Shown piece after piece: positions 10,695 to 15,654 of a DNA stretch of 15,654 nt. Source of the stretch: Ectocarpus siliculosus (taxonomy: Eukaryota; Sar; Phaeophyceae; Ectocarpales; Ectocarpaceae); contig FN649738.1 of assembly GCA_000310025.1 (NCBI GenBank), forward strand, positions 1,027,760-1,043,413. The letters run 5' to 3'. The position numbers and the translations under genes are program-made. Each line of letters begins with the position of its first letter. Positions within the stretch are counted from its first letter, which is position 1. The notes under the pieces are model-generated. The model ran no database searches and was not told the origin of the DNA. It was given only the letters and a program-made list of their open reading frames with translations.

Positions 10695-10744
<50 letters not shown>

Positions 10745-13697
10745 GTGGACAGTACAATTTCAGCCCCTGAGAAAACAATGCCATTGCTCCTGAAGCGACG
10801 TACTGTAGCGGCATTGAACAGAGGTAGTGCGGTAGAACGATCCGTTCACTTCGCGGGCCTGGCGCTCATCGAAAGTTAAGATTGGGGCCTTACGACCGCA
10901 TCACGTCTGCTCATCGATTCGAGACGTCGGTCGGCTCCACCGACTATGGGTAAACGTTTACTCGGCTCCCACTGATGATTAGTCGACAGCGATGCCACTG
11001 CACGCCCCCAGTACGTGCCCACAACACCCGCGTTGGCACGTGCAGTTATCAGTTATCGTCAGGCGCGGCTTCGGGGGCACATCTGATTCAAGGCTGTCTG
11101 CCCGCTTTGCTTTGCACCTACACTTACAGCAATACTTGGGAGTACCCTTCCTTGTGCCCCCGGGGCAGCTGTGGCTCGATCAACGTACGGCACATCGCAA
11201 CGGGCGTTGCACGGCAGAGACACGCTCTCGTCTAGGCGCGATCTACGGCGCCCGCGAAACGCCCAGACTTGGACTTTCATCATCGGCCCTACATCCCGAA
11301 CGCGTCTGACACTCGTTTTCGCCACACGTACGTATCCGTTCTAGTACAGTCGGCGGGCCCTCTATAGTGCCGGTGTATGTGCCCAAGCGCGTTCAACCGG
11401 GCACTCACCCTTTCAAATGCATTACAGTGGGGTGCCCGGTATAGTGCCGGTGCCCGGTATAGTGCCGGTGCCCGGTATAGTGCCGGTGCCCGGTATAGTG
11501 CCTGGGCCCTCTATAGTGCCGGTGCCCGGTATGGTGCCTGGGCCCTCTACAGTGCCGGTGCCCGGTATCGTGCCGGTGTTTTCGGCTCACACACACTGAA
11601 ATACCAAGTCGTTCTGCACTTTGAACAGTGCCAGTGTCCGGATTAGTGCCGGTAAAATCTCGGGACACACCCCGGCACTGTAGAAGACCCCCCACTGTGT
11701 ATCCATCTTTATTAGTCCATCTGTGCCAGTCCATTTCACCCGCACAATCACCGGGCACCTGCACAATAGAGGGCCCCCGACTGGGGGCCCCGTGAGTGCA
11801 ACACGCGCACCTGTTCTCGGGGGTGTTGAGGGGGGGCTCCGTGAGCATCACGTGGTGCTCCTCGGGCTCGCAGCGGAGGTACTTGAACAGGCACTGCTGC
11901 CACATGCGCTCCATGTTGTCCCAGTCCTAGATATCATAGCCGCGGCAACCCCGTTCGGCAACAGCAGCAGCAGCAATGGCAACAAGCGGCATGCGGGATC
12001 ATCAACAGAGGGTGGCATCGACAACACAGCAGTCCTCCTCGGCGCCATGCGTCGGTCGGTGATGGCATGCGACGCGGAACCACACAGCAGCAGCGTCAAA
12101 CACCGAAGAAAAATCGACCGAAAAAAAACATCGACCGAGAAAAAACAGTGACAATACCTAGAAGACACCGAGAGCAGTACCATACATACGAATGCAGCCA
12201 TGCCTCGAGCAAGAGAGTGGAGTGTAGAAACACTCAAACGAAGCCGAAGCAGCCGCTCCAAAATCAAACACGCCGACAAAAAGAGCAAGTGGAGGGTGCA
12301 CAGAACGCTGGCGACGATATTGTTCCAAGAAACAAACAAAAAAGGGGTCAGAAAAATAGACACGTGCGTACCTCGATTAGACCGTGCCGGATGGGATAGG
12401 AGATCTGATGTGTGGTGCTGTGCTTGAGAGCGTCGTTCCCCATGTAAAAGTCCAAGTCCTCGAGGCCATCTCGCTTGCCCTCCAGCCCCCCCTGCTCCAA
12501 CACACCGAACGATTCGGCATAACGCAGACCGTGCCAGGGTGAGGGTTTGAGCAAAAAAGGGACGTGCACGTCGGTCGGTGCATAACGTTGCTGGCTGGTC
12601 TTGGGCCTCTCAAAAAACACAGCCAAGTGTAGGACCATGGCTCCGAGGTACGCGGCAACGACGGTCATGAGACAGAATAGTGCCAACGCTTCAAGCTATT
12701 TAGCCCTAAATATGGCGTCTTACCGGCAAGGGCAAGAAAAACAGGGACTGCTGGTAAAGCTGCGAAGCTGCAATCACGGAACAATCAGGTGCGGCAACAA
12801 CTTATGATAGTGCTGCTCTCTACAATCGGCGACGTTTGTGACCCCAGCACCGACCAATTGACCACTAGGCCAAAACCCTGTCGACACGAGAACGCATTAT
12901 GCCGCATCACAAACAGTGCGCGAGGGTACACGATATCTGCAAACACGTCAGGAGAGCACTTGGAACCTTTCCCGCGCTTAAGTCGCAGTCCACATTCTTC
13001 AGCCCACCGCTCGTGAAAAAAAAACTACCGTAGGCTGCATAACGTAAGATACCACACACCCTGGACCGATTTTCGGAGCTCGACTTCTCGGCAGGAAAAG
13101 CATTGACGGTGCCGACAATTTGCGGCGTTGCAAGCGTCTCGTCGAGAGCTTTCCAAAAACATATGGTGCGAGGTATGTTGATTTCGGAATCCTCTCCGTC
13201 GTGGAGTAATCGAGCTTTGAAAATCGGCCCAGGGGGTGTCAAATCTTATGCAACCTCCCGTACACAAAAATGTCTACCTACACACACGATGATACCGGAA
13301 CGACACGTGGTCCTCGCGTCCATACTACCGCATCGCATCACATCAGATGTCGTCGAGACAGCCCCGACTGCAGTCCTGAATACATGTACCTATTGCGAGA
13401 ATCGGCCCTACGCTACGGGATGACGACAAACGACCTCTACCTCCGTGCCACACTCAAACCCACCCTCTGATCCCGTAAAAAAAGGGGGAACATTGGACCA
13501 GAGCACGAAGCCGACCTTATCATAACATAAAACCTATTGCGTATGCATGCGCACAGTTCGGAGGGCACCTGCGATGCCTTGAACCCGGCCACTGTGGGCA
13601 CGATGTACTGCGGCTCCACATTTCCGGCGTATCCCATCTTGGTGTAGCCGGTACCATTGTCGATCACCACAGCCGGGCGCCCGTACGGGTCCGACAT
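4136..13697 (-). CDS. ARP3: Actin-related protein 3 (Arp2/3 complex subunit), complete gene with 12 coding exons
   Basis: ARP3 is one of the two actin-like subunits of the cytoplasmic Arp2/3 complex, which nucleates branched actin filaments. Joining the exons gives 421 residues; the family is usually about 420. Exon 1 carries the first phosphate loop [10 protein letters not shown] (13-22) and N-x-E-P-Q-Y-I-V-P. Exon 2 has E-D-L-D-F-Y-M-G and Y-P-I-R-H-G. Exon 3 has F-K-Y-L-R-x-E-P-E-x-H and [12 protein letters not shown], and exon 4 E-Y-T-A-E-I-M-F-E plus A-L-A-A-S-W. Exon 5 holds the second phosphate loop as D-A-G-D-G-V-T-H, where most ARP3 and actin sequences have D-S-G. Exon 8 has G-Y-E-R-F-L-G-P-E, exon 9 [17 protein letters not shown], exon 11 A-V-W-F-G-G-S, and exon 12 H-N-P-V-F. 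These motifs separate it from actin, ARP2 and the nuclear ARPs. The start is the first in-frame ATG and gives the expected N-terminal length. No frameshift or internal stop was found. Confidence 0.95.
4699..4713. repeat. (CAA)5 microsatellite in ARP3 intron 11
   Basis: Five perfect CAA units on the + strand (TTG in the ARP3 sense), about 60 nt inside intron 11 from the exon 11 donor. Confidence 0.8.
4897..4914. repeat. (GTT)6 microsatellite in ARP3 intron 10
   Basis: Six perfect GTT units on the + strand, which are AAC units in the ARP3 transcript. The tract ends 18 nt before the exon 11 acceptor. It occupies the place where a pyrimidine tract would normally be and is pyrimidine-poor in the sense strand. 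Confidence 0.8.
5644..5716. repeat. (TTG)7 and degenerate TTG/CTG tract in ARP3 intron 9
   Basis: Seven perfect TTG units (5644-5664) are followed by a degenerate run of GTT, GAT and CTG triplets to about 5716. The tract lies about 60 nt upstream of the exon 10 acceptor in the sense orientation. It opens long meaningless frames of Val/Leu/Ala on the + strand. Confidence 0.75.
6343..6548. repeat. Tandem repeat, 4 diverged units of 50-59 bp, ARP3 intron 8
   Basis: GGTGAT recurs at 6368, 6421, 6471 and 6530, each time inside the pattern A-rich tract, CGACG or CACTG, GGTGATCG or GGTGATNACC, then a CAG-containing core. The first two units share CTACAGTAGCAG exactly. In the ARP3 sense each unit is a long pyrimidine tract followed, in two units, by CTGTAG. 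The array ends about 45 nt upstream of the exon 9 acceptor. Confidence 0.75.
6988..7088. repeat. C12 homopolymer and (ACC)7 tract in ARP3 intron 8
   Basis: Twelve C residues lie at 6988-6999 and seven perfect ACC units at 7058-7078, with a short imperfect continuation. In the transcript these read as a G12 run and a GGU repeat. Confidence 0.8.
7170..7202. repeat. (ACC)n repeat, 11 units with one GCC, near the exon 8 donor
   Basis: Eleven triplets, ten of them ACC and one GCC, start 38 nt inside intron 8. In the ARP3 transcript this is a GGU repeat close to the 5' splice site at 7240, a place where G runs often influence donor choice. Confidence 0.8.
7427..7719. repeat. Minisatellite with 39-bp and 63-bp units beside the exon 8 acceptor
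   Basis: The 10-mer GAAGCATTGG recurs at 7431, 7494, 7532, 7571 and 7610, with a truncated sixth copy near 7663. Spacings are 63, 38, 39 and 39 bp. The short unit equals the long unit minus a 24-bp block carrying GGTGGGCGTCA and GTGCGCTG. The array reaches to within 16 nt of the genuine exon 8 acceptor at 7409. The acceptor sequence itself looks like a diverged end unit: in the sense strand TTGCGAGCGCAG at the acceptor compares with TTGTGAGAGCAG in a unit. Both unit lengths are multiples of 3, which is why the array appears as open reading frame. Confidence 0.85.
8350..8493 (-). repeat. Tandem duplication of the exon 7 splice acceptor (two 72-77 bp copies)
   Basis: Copy A spans 8350-8418 and includes the first 25 nt of exon 7 plus the intron end. 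Copy B spans 8422-8493. The two match at offset 72 through GCAGTNCTGCTCCTTGATGC and the TTTAAGAAATCAC that follows, then at offset 77 after a 5-bp insertion. In the sense strand both contain CTTAAAG|GCGCATCAAGGAG, so copy B keeps a complete second acceptor at 8447-8448 and 24 of 25 exon bases. Confidence 0.9.
8798..8958. repeat. Diverged tandem duplication (about 80 bp) in ARP3 intron 6
   Basis: GGTTTCGAGAAAA occurs at 8798 and 8882, followed in both copies by GTGCATT or ATGCATT, then GGGCTGGGAGTG or GGGCTTGGAGTG, and GTTGCCTGGACTA at about 8865 and 8945. Several indels separate the copies. It sits in the 5' part of intron 6, just downstream of the exon 6 donor in the sense direction. Confidence 0.8.
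9364..9617. repeat. Pair of diverged direct repeats in ARP3 intron 5
   Basis: GGTCAGCC occurs at 9365 and 9549. Each copy continues through GCGCGG or ACGCGG and an A-rich tract into CACACACTCAC near 9401 and 9600. About 130 bp of unrelated sequence lies between the copies. Confidence 0.65.
9973..10076 (-). repeat. Diverged duplication of the exon 5 splice acceptor
   Basis: The + strand GCGCTCGG at 9973 (exon 5 start) recurs as ACGCTCGG at 10051. CAGCAGCGGAG at 9995 recurs as CAGCGGCGGAG at 10066. Between these anchors the second copy lacks 7 bp, CGACCTG. In the sense strand this missing block is CAGGTCG, which contains the acceptor AG, so the upstream copy is a dead splice site. Confidence 0.65.
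10171..10200. repeat. Impure TTG/CTG triplet tract in ARP3 intron 4
   Basis: A run of TGT, TGC and CTG triplets on the + strand, which reads as CAA and CAG units in the transcript. It is the source of a cysteine-rich open frame on the + strand that I do not regard as coding. Confidence 0.7.
10542..10697 (-). repeat. Duplication of the exon 4 acceptor region (107-bp offset)
   Basis: CAAGAGACAGCCGCGACA occurs at 10542 and 10649, and AAGTGTGTGCCGTAAG at 10574 and 10681, both at offset 107 without indels. Copy A is the intron end next to exon 4, with TTGCCAG|GGAGTAC in the sense strand. Copy B has TTGGCATGTAC at the matching place, so its AG is lost. Confidence 0.85.
10697..10742. repeat. (GA)23 microsatellite in ARP3 intron 3
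   Basis: A perfect dinucleotide repeat of 46 bp that reads as (TC)23 in the ARP3 transcript. It starts at the outer edge of the duplicated exon 4 acceptor segment. At the matching place in the other copy there is only GAGGCGAGCGAGCGAGAACG, so the tract probably grew from that GA-rich seed after duplication. Confidence 0.95.
11431..11574. repeat. 18-bp minisatellite, 8 exact-length units, ARP3 intron 3
   Basis: Eight consecutive 18-bp units fall into two types. Type a is GGTGCCCGGTATAGTGCC (units 1-4 identical, units 6 and 8 with one change each). Type b is TGGGCCCTCTATAGTGCC (unit 5, and unit 7 with one change). A detached b-type copy lies at about 11354-11375. The 18-bp length keeps all six frames in register and creates spurious repeat-protein frames on both strands. 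Confidence 0.95.
11741..11776. repeat. Inverted copy of two 18-bp minisatellite units
   Basis: The reverse complement of this segment reads GGGCCCTCTATTGTGCA followed by GGTGCCCGGTGATTGTGCG, which is a type b unit followed by a type a unit. It lies 166 bp from the direct array and about 35 nt inside intron 3 from the exon 3 donor. It could base-pair with any b+a pair of the array in the transcript. Confidence 0.8.
11771..11790. repeat. GC hairpin near the exon 3 donor
   Basis: A perfect 8-bp inverted repeat, GGGCCCCC and GGGGGCCC, with a 4-nt GACT spacer. Its near edge lies 20 nt inside intron 3. It overlaps the inverted minisatellite copy, so the two foldings would compete. Confidence 0.85.
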
Positions 13698-13828
13698 GAC
13701 CTATCACCGACGGTTGCACCGAAAGCATGCGGGCGTGGCGAGCGGACGATGAGCAGTCATAGCAATCAGCCCGGGGTCATGATTCTTAAAGTCACTTGGA
13801 CGCCGGCGTTTTTCCGTTTCGTCCATCT

Positions 13829-13842
13829 GGATCGATCGATCC
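13829..13842. promoter_or_regulatory. 14-bp perfect palindrome upstream of ARP3
   Basis: GGATCGATCGATCC is its own reverse complement and lies 132-145 bp upstream of the ARP3 start codon. It could be a binding site for a dimeric factor or simply chance. No factor can be named. Confidence 0.3.
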
Positions 13843-13974
13843 GGCATGTGGTGCAATACTACAGGAGCGCTATACAAACCTGGGCAGTGGGTTGAGAACT
13901 GACCAAGATCGATGATAAAAAACTTAACCAAAACGACCGGTGCTCCGCTAAATAACCCCGCAATGAAACCGACG

Positions 13975-13980
13975 TATATA
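13975..13980 (-). promoter_or_regulatory. TATA-like element upstream of ARP3
   Basis: The sense strand reads CCTATATACG about 280 bp upstream of the ARP3 ATG. If used, it would give a 5' UTR of roughly 250 nt. This is weak evidence: a single A/T hexamer in the expected direction. Confidence 0.2.
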
Positions 13981-14446
13981 GGCGATGTTGGGATAAGCTA
14001 CCCCCACAGAGGCAATAAACGAGCCGAGGGCAACGGGTTCTAGGTGCTGGCGCATTGTGCTCAAGCATGTAACATGTTCGGCGGAAGCTGCAGCACCAGC
14101 GAGCGCCTGCGAGCCCATTCGTTCCAACACCGACATCTGCCGTGGACATCGACTGCCACCCCCTCCTGGTGTGCTGTACCCCAACACCTTAAGCTCGAAA
14201 CAATGGCGTTCGAACAGCACGTTTTCCATGTCCAACTGTTCGCACACCTTTTAACGGTCGCACTGAGCAATTGCAGGCGTTGTGGAACTCTCAGGAACTG
14301 CACGCCCCCCCCCCGCCCTCCCTTTACTCTAGAGTACGCCAACGCTGGGTCCGTCGGTTGGTAAAAAATAACCGAACTTCTCATCACAGTCCTCCCTCTT
14401 CGTCCACAGCTTAAGTCGAACTTTGCACCCTCAAAACAAAGCCCGG

Positions 14447-14455
14447 TATAAAAAG
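14447..14455 (+). promoter_or_regulatory. TATA-box-like sequence TATAAAAAG
   Basis: A consensus-quality TATA box sits in GC context (CCCGG before, CGTC after). An ATG lies 33 nt downstream at 14480 and opens a 74-codon frame to 14704. The spacing would put initiation almost at the ATG, which argues against that frame being its product, but the element could serve a longer spliced transcript. Confidence 0.2.
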
Positions 14456-15319
14456 CGTCAAGACCGGGGTTTGAACTCAATGGAAGGTTACGAAGACAAA
14501 CTTAGACAGCAGTTGTGGAGGCAGGCCACCACGGTTCATGCTCTGATACCAGCACGAACGGGGGGGCATTTTGCCGTTGGGCTTGACGAAAAGCTCATTT
14601 TCTTACAACCGAAACACCACGGAAGTCGAGACATCAGACCTTGCACAACGCGCGAGGCTGCTCTGGGACAAGCCTACTTTGTATCGACATGGCCGGCTGC
14701 ATAGCGTCTACGCGGGCTTCTACAAGTCATCTCGCGCCTAACCTGCTGTCGTCGACTCTTGTCCCGGTGCAAGCCTTCTTCGTGTCTGTACCGGTCCGCT
14801 GTGGGCAGCAGACCTCTATCGCCAGATCAGATCAGGTCGCCGGGTCGACGCCCAGTTCCCCTTCCCGACGAAGAGCAGAGGCGGGAAAGCAGCTCCCTGC
14901 AGGGACCAGTTCCGCCTGCTCCCTAAGAGTATGTCCCCGCTTGTTTGTTGTTACTGACGTATGACGATCAGGGAGGGGCTTAGGCCAGGACAGAGAAACA
15001 CACGCACGCGTCCATCGGTGTACGCGTTGCTTCTACCGTTGTACGGTATTAGTACTTTTGGGACGGGCCTTTCGTACGCCATCAACAGAGAGAGCGGGCG
15101 GTCTTTCATCCAAGGCAGGCAGGCGCGCCAAGAGTTGAGACACGTGGGCAACGAGATGCTCAACTGTTCCGAGACAGAGAAAACAGCCCTCCATACACAT
15201 GCAGCAACGAGAGACCGACCGCTGGGCGACAATGACGGTCCTGCCGGCATGAGGGTGGCTGTACAGCAGTGTACTCCGGAGCACCGCCGTAGCTCGTTTC
15301 AGGCGAATCAACCACTTGA

Positions 15320-15654
15320 TGCCAAAAGCAACTAGAGAGGTGGGGGCAACCGGTGCTTATTGTGACGCCTTTTTCGTTTGAACCGGAGCACGCCCAACAG
15401 CAGTCAATGGTGCATCGCTCTGACTGGCTGCAACGCAACATGCCGATATGGTCATTACTCCAGTCACGTTGGGCAGACGGCCTGACCTACAGCCAGCATG
15501 TGGAGGTGTGTCAATCGAGCGGAGGCAGTGGACCTCGTCAAGACATAACAGCGACTTTCCGCTGGGCAATCCACAGCAGCGCTGTTTGTTACGATAGACT
15601 GGCCTTGAGAACGTTCTTCTCGCACACGATGGATACAATGATGAGGGTGCTTGA
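15320..15654 (+). CDS. Possible partial exon of an unrecognised protein, open to the window edge
   Basis: The frame starting after a TGA at 15317-15319 is open for 111 codons and leaves the window without a stop. It has a protein-like composition, with several Trp, Phe, Met and His residues. It includes V-T-P-F-S-F-E-P-E-H, then D-W-L-Q-R-N-M-P-I-W and T-F-R-W-A-I-H-S. Possible acceptors are CTAG at 15331-15334 or GAG at 15335-15337. I do not recognise the family. The opposite strand is also open over part of the same interval (15357-15638), so chance openness is a real alternative. Confidence 0.2.

Larger units (their letters stand above)
4136..13697 (-). other. ARP3: Exon-intron structure of ARP3
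   Basis: Coding exons, read on the minus strand: E1 13697-13569, E2 12491-12372, E3 11926-11811, E4 10537-10435, E5 9984-9863, E6 9082-9002, E7 8374-8269, E8 7408-7241, E9 6298-6182, E10 5582-5515, E11 4878-4774, E12 4166-4136 (stop TAA at 4138-4136). Intron phases in order are 0, 0, 2, 0, 2, 2, 0, 0, 0, 2, 2. Every junction is GT-AG and every phase agrees with its partner. Intron lengths are 1077, 445, 1273, 450, 780, 627, 860, 942, 599, 636 and 607 bp. E10 (68 nt) and E12 (31 coding nt) are short and easy for gene finders to miss. E10 has the least conserved sequence (A-G-L-K-E-V-V-Q start), so its acceptor is the least certain junction. E7 uses an AAAG acceptor, and an identical one lies 72 nt upstream in the transcript. 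Confidence 0.88.
13698..15654. other. ARP3 upstream region and unassigned sequence to the right edge
   Basis: No protein family, tRNA or transposon end was recognised here. The strong T/G skew seen in ARP3 introns and in the left flank is absent, so transcription direction cannot be read from composition. Several overlapping open frames of 60-140 codons exist on both strands. None shows start context, codon bias or motif that I can defend, except weakly the one running off the right edge. Confidence 0.5.

Noticed and set aside
11405-11914. Repeat protein with an H-Y-T-G-H-R periodicity on the minus strand
   Set aside because: The first part is real ARP3 exon 3. The periodic part is the 18-bp intronic minisatellite translated past the exon 3 donor, so it is not protein sequence.
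14461-14480. tRNA T-arm-like GGTTTGAACTC
   Set aside because: The flanks do not form a T stem, and no matching D arm, anticodon arm or acceptor stem is present nearby.

Overview
This is a eukaryotic nuclear window carrying two recognisable protein genes that converge on each other. Many long GT-AG introns (445-1273 bp), GC-rich exons, T/G-rich sense-strand introns and 3' flanks, and abundant simple repeats suggest a stramenopile alga. A brown alga of the Ectocarpus type is my best guess. That placement is inferred from gene architecture and was not tested against any database.

Layout. Positions 1-1211 (+) hold the 3' end of a WD40-repeat gene: an intron tail, the last WD40 repeat and a long low-complexity C-terminal tail. 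It reads best as the CRL4 substrate receptor CDT2/DTL. Positions 1212-4135 hold no gene I can support and are probably the two facing 3' UTRs plus a short spacer. Positions 4136-13697 (-) hold a complete actin-related protein 3 gene. I could assemble it as 12 coding exons with matching phases (1266 nt, 421 aa plus stop). Positions 13698-15654 hold the ARP3 upstream region and then sequence without a recognisable gene, though an open frame runs off the right edge on the + strand.

The two proteins are not functionally linked: CDT2 acts in nuclear replication-coupled ubiquitination, and ARP3 is the barbed-end actin-like subunit of the Arp2/3 complex.

No novel multi-gene system is visible. The most unusual signal is inside ARP3. 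Four of its eleven 3' splice sites (exons 4, 5, 7 and 8) lie beside tandem copies of themselves, intact in one case and decayed in the others. Introns 3 and 8 carry further minisatellites, and one of these has an inverted copy next to a 5' splice site.
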